Shown one piece after another: positions 56,201 to 64,000 of a DNA stretch of 64,000 nt. Numbering within the stretch: position 1 is the first letter of the stretch; every line of letters starts with the position of its first letter. The notes under the pieces were generated by a model. That model was not told where the DNA came from and did no database searches. It worked only from the letters and a program-made list of their open reading frames with translations. The stretch covers positions 51,176,374 through 51,240,373 of the forward strand of contig OW387133.1 in NCBI GenBank assembly GCA_936440205.1, given 5' to 3'. Origin of the DNA: Lepidonotus clava. Lineage: Eukaryota > Annelida > Polychaeta > Phyllodocida > Polynoidae. Both the position numbers and the translations under genes were made by a program.

Positions 56201-57242
56201 AGTCTTATTTAAGACTTGGTGAAATACTTTCTTATCCAATACACAATGGGTCATCTGTCAGTAGTTACTTCTCTTATGTTTTGGTGTTATTTTAGACCTG
56301 GGTCTAATTTACAATAGTCAATTCGCATGAGTATTATGTACTATGATAACCAAGTAAATTCTTCATCAAGTTTCTGTAACAATCAAAGAAATAAGATATT
56401 TCACTGTTCAAAAATCCCAAATTGTATCTCTTGTTTATTACACATTAGAACCCTGGAGGTTGGCCTGACGTTTAACTACCCCAACACACAAACTATCGCA
56501 CATTATCCTACATCCTACATCACATAGAAACTAACTGTAACGTTACTTGAAGGACGACTTAATAAAGTCACATATAAAGTAATGTTCCACACGGCCCTGG
56601 TCTCAGACGACGTCCAGTGGATTACTAACCCACTGTCGTTCATGTCTGTTCTCAGGGCGTTGTCCACAATTCCTCTATGGGGAGTTGTCAGTGGTGGTTT
56701 TCAATCATATTATGTTTGATATTTCTTTTGGATTTATCTTTAAGGAGAGTTTTCCGTATTTCTTTAATATTCCTGCTCGGGGTTATACAGAAGTGTCTTC
56801 CTACGTAACTCTAATATTCATATTGAATGTGCTGGGATGACCACACCACGTTCGCCCTAATATCCATATTGAAATATCCTTGTTTTAGTTTTAAACTTTT
56901 CAAGTGCAAATAGTAAACCCAAAAAAGTATTCATGAAATTTGTTTGCCTCCTTGTTGCTTTGAAAATAAAATCAGGAAAAATGTTTCCCACTTTATTGTC
57001 AGTCATGAATGACATCTAATGTACAAGAGGTAACAGACTTCGGTTACTAAATAATTGTTCCGGAATTTTCATATTCAGGAGTGGTAGCTCTGCATGGGTC
57101 AGTAAATCGTCACCGCTTATTTACTTACAGGATGGTCGTCTATCCAGACAACCACCACGCCATCGTCAAGGTAGAGGCGGAGGCAGACGCCTTCATCAAC
57201 ACCTACAAGTGGTTCAAGAGTAAAGGCGACGCCAGCGTGTAA
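29296..57242 (+). CDS. APEH: Acylaminoacyl-peptidase (acyl-peptide hydrolase), complete, 23 coding exons
   Basis: Cytosolic S9C serine peptidase of the prolyl-oligopeptidase family; it removes N-acylated residues from blocked peptides. Exons: 29296-29307, 33357-33571, 34045-34135, 34469-34544, 35171-35307, 35414-35551, 36088-36179, 36430-36470, 36663-36784, 39581-39638, 40194-40294, 41069-41120, 41259-41347, 41893-42034, 44383-44463, 47014-47094, 53267-53355, 53650-53760, 54120-54168, 54493-54523, 55381-55483, 55968-56074 and 57131-57242. The lengths sum to 2130 nt with every phase matching, giving 709 residues (human 732). An N-terminal beta-propeller (WSHSETHLLYVAEKKRP, LCVLDVE) precedes the alpha/beta hydrolase domain. 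The HGGPH oxyanion motif spans exons 15/16, followed by NYRGSSGFGQDSI. The nucleophile is Ser562 in GGSYGGF, with Asp650 in GADDHRVP and His682 in DNHHAI. Exon 1 encodes only MPVE before intron 1, which holds an antisense retroelement fossil. Introns 15 and 16 contain an antisense gene. Everything needed for activity appears present. Confidence 0.97.
29570..29701 (-). repeat. B2 direct repeat of the DIRS/Ngaro-like fossil
   Basis: About 132 bp nearly identical to 29892-30023, offset by 322 bp. With the intervening A segment it forms the split direct repeat at the 3' side of the element. Confidence 0.9.
29892..30023 (-). repeat. B1 direct repeat of the DIRS/Ngaro-like fossil
   Basis: The inner copy of the 132-bp repeat. 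It directly follows the recombinase segment in the element's direction. The A spacer between the copies includes a G-run flanked by TGACGTCA-like half palindromes. Confidence 0.9.
30067..30825 (-). pseudogene. Tyrosine recombinase part of the DIRS/Ngaro-like fossil
   Basis: This segment of about 252 codons ends the coding part of the element. It carries the SLRHGGAS box characteristic of tyrosine recombinases, followed by a RARGSW segment. In DIRS-order elements this enzyme replaces the DDE integrase of LTR retroelements and inserts a circular DNA copy. The piece itself looks whole, but it belongs to a broken element. Confidence 0.85.
30892..31568 (-). pseudogene. RNase H part of the DIRS/Ngaro-like fossil
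   Basis: The sequence has the RNase H landmarks YSDSS, a central TDNMQVL and ADALSRS near the end, in the order seen in DIRS-type polyproteins between reverse transcriptase and recombinase. It is part of the broken element. Confidence 0.75.
31930..32934 (-). pseudogene. Reverse transcriptase part of the DIRS/Ngaro-like fossil
   Basis: The N-terminal part of the palm and fingers is recognisable: a SLGAVTKSNGKLRPITDCSRP block, the typical template-grip region, and a VDISAAY catalytic block, followed in the next segment by the downstream palm region with FGLRCAPNIYN. The part is interrupted and belongs to the same fossil. Confidence 0.8.
36903..39325. mobile_element. Possible element bounded by TAGGTCGGC inverted repeats in APEH intron 9
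   Basis: TAGGTCGGCTTT (36903) and AAAGCCGACCTA (36972-36983) form a hairpin, and GCCGACCTA occurs again at 39317-39325. The region between holds GC-rich CGCGTTATGCCTGTAACGCG repeats and a 222-bp tandem array. The outer boundary is a guess. Confidence 0.4.
37778..38480 (+). repeat. About 222-bp GC-rich tandem repeat, just over three copies
   Basis: Units beginning near ACACGTGGAGGC recur at about 37780, 38001, 38223 and 38450 (partial). They contain CACTGTCAGACCGCTCG and GGCGGTATCTGATG. The array lies in APEH intron 9 and is not coding. Confidence 0.85.
39733..39872. repeat. 140-bp palindromic foldback MITE in APEH intron 10
   Basis: The arms pair over most of their length: TGACAATTACTA with TAGTAATTGT, GAGGCTTCACTACTACAGC with GCTGTAGTTAGTGAAG, and CCTAGATTGTTTT with AAAACAATCTAGG. 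Confidence 0.8.
40483..40856. mobile_element. MITE with TTAA target duplication in APEH intron 11
   Basis: TTAAAGGGAGCCAAAACC at the left and GGCTTTTGGCTCCC-type complement at the right (TTTTGGCTCCCTTTAA) are inverted over about 22 bp with one mismatch. TTAA at both borders points to the piggyBac/Kolobok group. The interior is AT-rich with no coding capacity. Confidence 0.85.
42417..43344. mobile_element. Possible element with TTGTGGACGGGACAAAT inverted ends in APEH intron 14
   Basis: TTGTGGACGGGACAAAT (42417-42433) and the complement of a one-mismatch copy (43328-43344) face each other. Related motifs TGTGGACGGGAC (about 42774) and its complement (about 43312) occur inside. No target duplication is clear. 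Confidence 0.5.
44484..45035 (+). repeat. 15-bp minisatellite, GGGGTCCGAGCCCTG, in APEH intron 15
   Basis: About 36 imperfect units begin 20 nt after APEH exon 15. The unit is a multiple of three and GC-rich, so long open frames appear on both strands in several frames. None has codon-level features of a gene. Confidence 0.93.
45351..45356 (-). terminator. Poly(A) signal AATAAA for the antisense membrane-protein gene
   Basis: AATAAA on the minus strand about 275 nt after the TAG stop. It is the first canonical signal downstream, so a short 3' UTR is inferred. Confidence 0.5.
45630..50739 (-). CDS. Unrecognised type I membrane protein with a cysteine-rich ectodomain, antisense and interlocked with APEH
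   Basis: Seven exons on the minus strand: 50652-50739, 49870-49960, 49383-49528, 48907-49039, 47786-47922, 45998-46097 and 45630-45711. All have GT-AG borders and compatible phases, giving 777 nt and 258 residues ending in TAG. The N-terminus has a basic stretch and a hydrophobic core (TYFLLYGALLILLHLC), a likely signal peptide cleaved near residues 35-37. The ectodomain has 13 cysteines, one of them in the signal-peptide region, and several N-glycosylation sequons (NCT twice, NAS, NIS, NIT). Residues about 203-227 form a strongly hydrophobic membrane span, followed by CNRRRNR as a stop-transfer signal. The short tail is proline- and tyrosine-rich and ends PEYYQYQHRR. I do not recognise the family; the spaced cysteines in helical-looking sequence suggest a small surface or receptor-like protein, which is inference. 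APEH exon 16 lies inside this gene's intron 5. A GC-rich stretch abuts the start codon and AATAAA lies about 275 nt past the stop. Confidence 0.82.
46607..46620 (+). promoter_or_regulatory. RFX X-box-like site
   Basis: GTTACCATGGAAAC fits the RFX consensus of two half sites separated by two bases. It lies in APEH intron 15 and in intron 5 of the antisense membrane-protein gene. Binding is inference. Confidence 0.45.
46675..46688 (+). promoter_or_regulatory. Second RFX X-box-like site
   Basis: GTTACCATGGCAAC is a near-perfect palindromic X-box 68 bp from the previous one and in the same orientation. Two sites this good so close together are unlikely by chance, though a shared repeat could carry both. 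Confidence 0.5.
47328..47645. mobile_element. 318-bp hAT-like MITE in APEH intron 16
   Basis: It begins CAGGGTCCCCAATG and ends TTAGTGGGGACCCTG, and is filled with ACAGGGAAA motifs. It also lies in intron 5 of the antisense gene. The flanks show no target duplication. Confidence 0.7.
50700..51500. promoter_or_regulatory. GC-rich island at the 5' end of the antisense membrane-protein gene
   Basis: A sharp rise in GC and CpG against AT-rich intron DNA begins at the gene's first exon and extends upstream of its ATG for about 750 bp. Overlapping open frames on both strands lack family resemblance and reflect base composition. This is a plausible promoter island, although a GC-rich repeat is possible. 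Confidence 0.4.
53405..53484 (+). repeat. 40-bp tandem duplication in APEH intron 17
   Basis: Two identical copies of a unit starting GTCAAGTTACTACC, starting about 50 nt after the exon 17 donor. Confidence 0.95.
54562..55061. mobile_element. 500-bp hAT-like MITE in APEH intron 20, TSD TTATAATT
   Basis: It is packed with GGTCAGGGAAAA motifs and ends GTCAGTGACAACCCTG. TTATAATT occurs immediately on both sides (54554-54561, 55062-55069). The left end lacks the CAGGGTTG expected from the right end, so it is slightly truncated or rearranged. Its body style resembles the MITE at 47328. Confidence 0.65.
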
Positions 57243-58189
57243 CTGGAATTAGGTGGATCCAATTAGGTGGATCGATTTAAATGTCCATACTAGTTTACAT
57301 AGCCAGGCTGTGTAAGAGTGATTATGTGCCTAAATTGCTATGCCATGGTTGTGCTTTGTGTGAATCATATACAACTTGTAATTAGATATTTCCTTATTAT
57401 TTTGAATTAGCAAGCAGGGATAACTTGTAAATTTTACGTAATTTGTGTACAGTAAGGTACGACAATCAACCGCGTTATTACTTTTGACTGATAGAAATAA
57501 GATTATGCTTTCAAACTTTGCTTGAGTTACTCTAGTCTATCAATTACCAGTTTTTGCCTTTCCTCGCGTTCTATTGAATAGAACTAGTAAAGAATTAGAC
57601 GTTTTGAGAAGTACAAATCTTTGGTTATTTCAGAGCCCAGCCCGTCTTAAAAAGTGGGAAGTAATATCCGAATTAAAGGTGCATTTGAATGATGAGGCTT
57701 TTTTTCATCTCATAGAGATTGAACAAAATGTTTTGTGTGCATATATGCTGATACTGTTTTATATGACAATTCTCAAAGTTTTTTGTGAGTAAATTATTAC
57801 CAGAATGATTGCATATGTATCATACAAATATTATCAGTCTATGTTGGAATCTATGGGAATTTGCATGAAGCTTTTACAGACATATTCTGCTTTCTTTAAA
57901 TTGATTCGATCCTGATCAATAGTGAACTAAATTTGGCATGAGAACGTGTTTTATGTGTCTGATAAATAGTTATATTTTTGTCAGTTACAATGAAACATAG
58001 TGACACGAGTATCATACGCGGAAGACTACACTCAGGACAATATTTTAGTGATTATTGTTTCAGAAAAAAAGTTATTACTGGATAAGAGAATATATGTAAG
58101 TTAAAATTGAAAGAATATCAACCTCTTTTTTGATTACTATACTTAATATATTGTCGATAATGGAACACTGTGTGCTGAAAACTGAGTAA

Positions 58190-58207
58190 AATAAATAGGA
58201 TAATAAA
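58190..58207 (+). terminator. Candidate poly(A) signals for APEH
   Basis: Two AATAAA hexamers (58190-58195, 58202-58207) about 950 nt after the APEH stop. Earlier weak variants may be used instead. Confidence 0.35.
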
Positions 58208-58249
58208 ATATATAATCAAAGATGATTTACTCTTGTACAATTTAATTAG

Positions 58250-58482
58250 GGGTGTTGATGGGGGGTCCGATGTCGCGTGTCGAATTTAAGAAATGACCAT
58301 GTCCCATGTCACTATATTTTGAAATTCCTGTCGTTTTTAAGAATTGGCCATGTCTCATGTCGAATTTAAGAAATAGCCCAATTCATGTCGTTTATATTTT
58401 TCTTCATGTCACTAAGGCTCATGTCGCATGTCGAATTTAAGAAAAGGCTATGTCACCCGGTCGATTTTAGGGGTCTATACCC
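58250..58482. mobile_element. 233-bp element with a 10-bp target duplication
   Basis: ATTTAATTAG occurs at both borders (58240-58249, 58483-58492). The ends GGGTGTTGAT and GTCTATACCC are weak inverted repeats. The interior is several decayed copies of CATGTCGAATTTAAGAAA. A 9-10-bp duplication would suit a Mutator-like family, which is inference. Confidence 0.65.
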
Positions 58483-59271
58483 ATTTAATTAGCCAAAGTA
58501 GTGGCGTTCACGTGCAAGCGCGTGGCATCCCCCCACCCCCGTCAATTTTGTTGTTTAGAGGTTCACTAGCCCCGCCCACCATCCGCAACGGACCCGCCCG
58601 TTGTACATTTTGTTTTTTGATAAATTTAAAGGCGCCGGCCTCTGCGTCCACCTTGATAATACAGATGGAGAAACAACGGTATTAGAACCCGAATCCATAT
58701 TTTCGTAACTGATTGGTCTAAATAACTTTTTTTTTGTTTAGATTCTCATGGTTAGTTTCAAAAACGCATTTCAAAGACGTTGATTGTAGATTTTACAAAT
58801 GACTGTGAACCTGGCATATAAATAGTATACATGCTCATTGGCGGATCAGAGCCAGTGCTCTGGTGGGGGGAGGGGGGGGGTGACCTCCCTCCCCCCTTAT
58901 AAAAATGAAAACTGAAAACACCAGATTTATAGAGATCTTCCAACTTTAAAATGCTAAAATGTCTCCTGCGTCGGGTGGGGGTGGGGGTGGGGTGGGGGGG
59001 GGGGGGGGTGGGGGCAACTGCCCAGTATCCACCAAGTATCCACCACTACGTGCTTCTATAGACTTGGGCGACACAATGCATCCAACAATATAAACTACAC
59101 GAGTCCTTCGATTTCGAGCAACCCCAAAGAGGCTGCTTGGGAAGCACCATGCGGAAAAGTGAGCCACTGCTCGGTCAATAATAATTATTCAAGGCAATAC
59201 TCGACATAAAAGAACGAGTTTACAAACAAAAATCGTTTTATTTGCAATAGCCGAAGTGCTTATAAATGTAC

Positions 59272-59369
59272 CTTGTCATACTTGATGGGTGAGAGGTTCC
59301 ACAGTGCCCGGTAGTTGGTTGGATGTTCAATTTGAGAAGGGGCAAAGACCAGGCCGCCTCAGTGTAGTT
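59272..59369 (-). pseudogene. Lone exon of a second APEH-like gene, frameshifted
   Basis: Read on the minus strand, this 98-nt stretch follows an AG acceptor and ends at a GT donor. It encodes NYTE, then GGLVFAPSQ, then YRALWNLSPIKYDK. APEH exon 21 (55381-55483) encodes NYTE, GGLAFDFSQ and YDELWKRSPIRHIDQ at the same exon borders. The match and the conserved splice positions show descent from an APEH-family gene. One base is missing inside the GG codons, so NYTE and GGLVF are in different frames. No neighbouring APEH-like exons are visible on either side. It is probably a remnant of a paralogue, although a sequencing error in a live gene with large introns cannot be excluded. Confidence 0.75.
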
Positions 59370-62218
59370 CTATCATAAAACATAGTGAATTTCATAACTT
59401 GTGCACGGGCTTTAACACTGTCAATCAATACTTGAATCAAGATTTACATACTAATATAAGGAGTGTTTAAGCATAAGGCCCTACATGTTTTGAAGTTTCT
59501 GTCGATTTTCACAGGAAAAAATTCTTGTATATATATAATCAACTTAAGAGGTATAAAAGAGAATTGTATATATAGATGTATTATTGTAGCTGCGTGCTGT
59601 GTGCGTCATTTTCTCTATGCAGCGTGCATGGAATGTATTGTCTATTGTGGTTTACAAACTAGACCTACTTGTAATGCTTTCTTTGGTTGCCTGTTTAAAA
59701 AGCCACGCCATTTCTACCTACCAGCTCTCAATATCAGCTGAAGCCGAGGAGCATCTAAGGGAAACAGAAGCGCAAATAATCGTATTATGTCCTCCGATAA
59801 GGTGTTATTTGATAATAATTATAACGGAGTTTCTTCAAGCCTAATCTCTCATAAAAGATCTAAACTACTTAAAAAGACCTCTGCAGGAACGTCAGACCTT
59901 TAAAAAACGTATTCCAAGTTTACGCAAGCTCACACGTTTTTAGTATATTTGTGTTTGACTTACATGCCAAGAATTCACAATACGAAGATTGTAGTTGCTG
60001 AGGTTGCAGACTTTCAGGTAATGGCAGGAACATTCTACCAACATCCTCAAACGTTATTAGTTTCAAATTGACAAGGAATTGTCAAAGCAATCGTTTATAA
60101 AATTCACTTATGAGTTTTAGTTATATCGGTGTATCGAAGAGAGACAGTTTTGTAAAATGCCAATGAAACATCGAATCCCAATGTTACCTTAGATTATACT
60201 CATAGAAATTGAAGCGAAAACATAAATAAACAGTGGCGACTTGGGGGTGGGGGGTGGGGGGCACGCGCCAACCCCCCCTCCCCCCTCCCCTCCGGCCCCA
60301 TGTTTGATCATAATTATGATATCCATTTTTTAATGTGATATTCTCAGACGCAGAGGGTCCGATGGTTGATACCAGCGCCCGGTTCAGGCGGAACCAGTCA
60401 GATGGTATTCTAGTTCACATTGCAGCTAACTAATTCTAGTTCACATTCACATGTTCTGTCCAATGGGATGGGATGGGATGCAGGTTAATTCTTGTCTCCC
60501 GCTCCCCTTTCGGTGCTCCATCAAGCTTAGATTAAGCTTGTGACTGCATTCCTGGGAAAATGTGAGCAAAACATGAACAAGAAATACTTACACCCTGCCA
60601 TGTCAATACAATCTCAAAATGTAAATTAAAAAGAAATTATAATAACATCATACAGGACGGTCACATTTATTCGGCCTAGGATGTACGAGGGCAGCAAAGA
60701 CTGCACGACATTTGAATATGTTGATATAATTATAGTTAAGATCTACAAAGATCCAAGTTCAAATTCATGTCAAAAAACCTTGTTGGTAGATGCCAACTAC
60801 ATCAAAATCCATACCATCTTGGGCGTCAATGCTGTCTTAGCCTTAGTCACCTGATCCAGTGTAGTTTTAGTAAACGCATTAACTTACCCTTACCACAGCA
60901 ACGTAACTCTTTTACTGTTATTTACAGATACACATCCTGTTCCTATCCCATAATCTTTCTGGGATCATTTAAATGCAATCTTCTTACATATATAACATCA
61001 CTAGGCAACTAATTATAAGTAACTGTAAGAGTTGGTTATGGAAAAGATATACCCATGATTACAAGTATGCATGTATGATGCTGAACAGTTTGTCAATCAG
61101 GGACATGTCAATGGAGGAGCCCAGATGATATCCCATTTTAAACAATATGAAAATGAAATAACTTATGATTATCATAAGAGCAGGGTGTTCTAGTGGTTGT
61201 GAACCCCTAGCATAGACCTTCTACATGGTTCCTCCCCTGTTTGCTTTGGGCTTACCGCGGAGAACTACAAAACCAAGCCTGTAGAGAGTGCACGGGTACA
61301 GCAGAAAGTCGGCGGCAAATATACCATGAGGTCCGCCTGAAGTAGGAGCTTGAGTTAATGCGTAATAATGAGAAGGAGTAAATGTGTGTAAAAATGCGTC
61401 ATGAATATAATGATAACTAATTAGGTAGTTATAATGACGGTGAAAGCCTGCACAACGCGATAGTAAAATCGCAATGCAAACTTACTTACATAAACTGGTG
61501 CATAAGTAGAGCTTTCTAAGTAACCAACTCCTCTGTATGAAGTAAACATATCAAATGGTCCATGACTATATCGTTTTATTTCATTTTAACTTGATTCGTC
61601 AAGCCCACGGGGCTTCAGGATCTGTGTAGGGAACAAAGCAAACTGGATATCCTAAATATAAGGTCTTAGGACGTTATCTAAGCATACAGCAGAGGGACGT
61701 GTTCAGAATCCACCATAGAATTAGTCCGGTTGGAGGTGAAGAACTAGGCCCTATAAGAAAACCGCCGAGCGGTGGTGTTTACGTGCGGAAGAAGCGACGC
61801 CATCTTCGATCTCTCGCGGAAACTCGCGGCTGGCGAGCAATCTCGTGAAGTCTCGCCCCCCTCGAGATCTCGGCCTTCACGGGAATCCACTCGCGATCGA
61901 CAAACACACCAGAGAGCAGCTCTCCACAAATTCTATCAGAATATCAGGTATTTGGCACATAATCTACAAAATCCATTTCAACCCAGCAGGTACCTACAAG
62001 CTGTACCGATCGGTTAGAGGCGCAGTCATCAGCGGCAGGGATATGATGGACAGGCTACGAGGGGGCAAGCCCCGACGTTAGGACCCTAACCCGCCCGACA
62101 AAGTACCGTTTCTATCTCTTTCAGACAGCTCCCCCCCCCCTTTTTTAGCCTTAGGAACCTGTCCTGCTCTTCGTTACAAGTACCGGTACCAGGCCCACTT
62201 AAGGCCATATCCCTCACC

Positions 62219-62400
62219 TCTGCCTATTTGTTAGGCCCCTTTCGCCTATCCGTTAGGCATCCTTACGCCTATCCGTTAGGCATTACAATTTCCGGCGTTC
62301 GCCTAATCGTTGGCCGCCTATGCCTATTCGTTAGGCATCTTTTACGCCTATTCGTTAGGCAATCCAGCTTTCATCCTTACCTCGCCTATAGGCTAGGCGT
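62219..62400 (+). repeat. Cluster of GCCTAT(N)TTAGGC-type short inverted repeats
   Basis: Seven or so copies of a short unit with GCCTA and TAGGC arms around a 4-5 nt core such as TCCGT or TTCGT, spaced irregularly in the leader of the right-edge retroelement. Each can form a small hairpin. The function is unknown; a replication, packaging or recombination signal is possible. Confidence 0.6.
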
Positions 62401-62430
62401 CAGCCTTTTTTCTTCCCCTCTCAAACACTC

Positions 62431-63927
62431 GTGGCCTTACCCCCCAAACTTTCTCCCGTACCACTAAATAATGAGTCTCTTCCAGCCATGCCTCCCGTCC
62501 AGACCAGGATTAGGACAGGGGCTCTGAGGAGGAAGCAGCATGTGCCGAAGAACCGGGCGCCCAAGGCCGGACGTGGCCCTCGGGCAAACCGTCCCCCTCA
62601 ACCCCCTGTCCCCCCTCCCGCCCCGATGCCAAACCCCGCCCCAGCCCCTATTCAACAGGCCGCACCTGCTCCGGCCATCCCCGCTCCGGTTCTCCCGCCC
62701 ACCGACACGAGGGGCATGATCGTGTCGGCAGTGGCGGAGGGCCTCAAGGCAGGGATCGGCGACATCCTGAGGGACGCGATGCAGGGCATCCGGGACGACA
62801 TCAGGGAGGCCCTACTGCCGGCAGCCCAGGGGTCAACGCGGGTTGCCCAGGGCGGCCGGCCGGAGCCTTCTACGTCCCAGCAACAACCAGTACCTCAGGC
62901 CCAGCAGCCTCCGCCAGTGCCGGGGCCAACGCGGGTTGCCCAGGACACTGGCGTCGTCCCAGCGGCCGCCACAGCACAACCACAGCTGGCCACACCCCCG
63001 ACTTCAACCCCCCTCCCAACCCAGGGGTCAACGCGGGTTGCCCAGGGTGGGGGGGTGCACCAAGAACCCACACCGATCGTGGCACCAACTCCACTTCCTG
63101 CGGCCCCAACAGCCGTTGTGGCGCCGCCGACTCAGCAGCCCCTCCCAGCAACCCAGGCGAATCCCCCCCCAGCGGTGGCTGGACCTTCGGGTGCTCAGCC
63201 GGGGGAAATAGCCGTCATCCCCCCTTCGACGCTTCCGATGACCCTCCCGGGTAAGTCGTCCCTTACTTATAGTGCCAGGGCAGACCCCCTCGACGCACAG
63301 GTCCCCGAGAAGGTGCGTAACAGGATTTGGGGGCGCCACTTCATCGATCTGGCAGCGCTCCTCCTGGAGGATGAACAGGAAATGGAGCTCCGGATCTGTA
63401 ATCGGGACGACATTCCGTCCTTTAAGATGATTCCCAAGCATAAAAAGGAAATCACTACCATCGAAGAGTGGCAAAGGGCATTTAGACGGTATGCCACTGT
63501 CTACACTCGCAAGTTCCCCGAAGAAGTCCAGGCGATCTTTCACCACCTAGAGTTCGTCTCCGACCTTGCGGGGGACGGACATAACTGGAGGCACTACGAC
63601 AAGGGCTTCCGTAGGCAACACGCTACGGGCACGGAACAATACGGGAACATCAATCTGGGCCTGTTCCTCCAGGCCACGAAGGGACACTTTCGCCCCTCCC
63701 GGAGAGGAGGCGAGAGGGAAGAGGCCAGGGGGTCACAGCGCAACGAGAGGTCCGGCCACCCATCGGGGTACTGCTTCACTTACCACGACGGCAAGCGGTG
63801 CAGGGGGTGCGACTTTAAGCACTCCTGCTACCGCTGCGGTGGCAGTCACCCGGCACAGGGGTGCACCAGCAAGGGCCGCAACCGATCCCGTCCCCAGACC
63901 AAGGGAGCGGGGAGTAACACCAATTAG
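62431..63927 (+). CDS. Gag-like ORF of the right-edge retroelement
   Basis: An uninterrupted ORF of 498 codons; an ATG at 62488 is an alternative start. The first third is basic and then very proline/alanine-rich and disordered-looking, with a short STRVAQG-type motif repeated several times. The middle is a folded-looking helical domain with a WGRHFIDLAALL segment, as in gag-like proteins of DIRS-type elements. The C-terminus has cysteine/histidine spacing (CFTYHDG, CRGCDFKHSCYRCGGSH) like the zinc finger found in the other element of this window. It is presumed to bind element RNA. Confidence 0.65.
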   Translation: MALPPKLSPVPLNNESLPAMPPVQTRIRTGALRRKQHVPKNRAPKAGRGPRANRPPQPPVPPPAPMPNPAPAPIQQAAPAPAIPAPVLPPTDTRGMIVSAVAEGLKAGIGDILRDAMQGIRDDIREALLPAAQGSTRVAQGGRPEPSTSQQQPVPQAQQPPPVPGPTRVAQDTGVVPAAATAQPQLATPPTSTPLPTQGSTRVAQGGGVHQEPTPIVAPTPLPAAPTAVVAPPTQQPLPATQANPPPAVAGPSGAQPGEIAVIPPSTLPMTLPGKSSLTYSARADPLDAQVPEKVRNRIWGRHFIDLAALLLEDEQEMELRICNRDDIPSFKMIPKHKKEITTIEEWQRAFRRYATVYTRKFPEEVQAIFHHLEFVSDLAGDGHNWRHYDKGFRRQHATGTEQYGNINLGLFLQATKGHFRPSRRGGEREEARGSQRNERSGHPSGYCFTYHDGKRCRGCDFKHSCYRCGGSHPAQGCTSKGRNRSRPQTKGAGSNTN

Positions 63928-64000
63928 GGTAGAGGCCCTGGAGCGGAACCTTCGTGGCTACGACAGGGAGAAGTCGTCATACCTCGTCCGAGGCTTCACT

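Larger units (their letters stand above)
57243..61740. other. Downstream intergenic DNA
   Basis: It contains the APEH 3' UTR, the small element at 58250, G-rich simple sequence (58863-59012, 60240-60300) and the lone APEH-like exon at 59272. Nothing else gene-like was seen. Confidence 0.6.
61745..64000 (+). mobile_element. Front part of a second DIRS-type retroelement, running off the right edge
   Basis: A GC-rich leader (about 61745-62430) precedes a long gag-like ORF (62431-63927) with a C-terminal cysteine-rich zinc finger. After its stop the reading resumes as VEALERNLRGYDREKSSYLV, which resembles the start of pol in tyrosine-recombinase retroelements. Base composition is far richer in GC than the surrounding AT-rich DNA. 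The true left boundary is not certain and the element continues beyond the window. The visible coding part looks whole, suggesting a young copy. Confidence 0.7.

Noticed and set aside
61180-61260. A-box-like TAGTGGTTGTGAACC as a tRNA or SINE head
   Set aside because: No B box at the expected distance.

Overview
The window is animal nuclear DNA: spliced genes with short exons and GT-AG introns, very large intergenic spaces, and a dense, nested load of transposons, minisatellites and palindromes. The deuterostome-like gene structures, the many short non-autonomous DNA transposons and the tyrosine-recombinase (DIRS/Ngaro-type) retroelements suggest a marine invertebrate such as a cephalochordate. 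The species assignment is inference, not proof.

Three host genes can be read exon by exon. On the minus strand at 2.0-7.6 kb lie the first eight coding exons of a copine (CPNE5/8/9-type) that runs off the left edge. On the plus strand, 29.3-57.2 kb holds a complete acylaminoacyl-peptidase gene (APEH): 23 coding exons encoding 709 residues, with the Ser-Asp-His triad intact. Inside APEH introns 15 and 16, on the opposite strand, is a complete seven-exon gene for a 258-residue type I membrane protein with a cysteine-rich ectodomain. One APEH exon lies inside an intron of this gene, so the two genes interlock. I do not recognise its family. Two smaller host-like features are a possible two-exon gene for a 72-residue CxxC...CxxC protein (17.9-18.2 kb) and a lone, frameshifted exon from a second APEH-like gene on the minus strand downstream of APEH (59.3 kb).

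Between copine and APEH (7.6-29.3 kb) nearly everything recognisable is repeat. A 6.3-kb interval bounded by inverted repeats (19.1-25.4 kb) contains a decayed LINE with an RNase H domain, itself split by a small hAT-like element, and a hAT-like element nested within another hAT-like element. Many of these hAT-like elements have 5- or 6-bp target duplications that can be read directly. A tandemly duplicated block (25.7-28.9 kb) contains AT-rich satellite arrays, and its second copy carries a 319-bp insertion that the first copy lacks.

Two fossil tyrosine-recombinase retroelements are present: a broken, 5'-truncated copy antisense in APEH intron 1 (29.6-33.1 kb), and the front part of another at the right edge (about 61.7-64.0 kb) whose gag-like ORF is open where visible. 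I saw no rRNA, no convincing functional tRNA gene and no CRISPR array.
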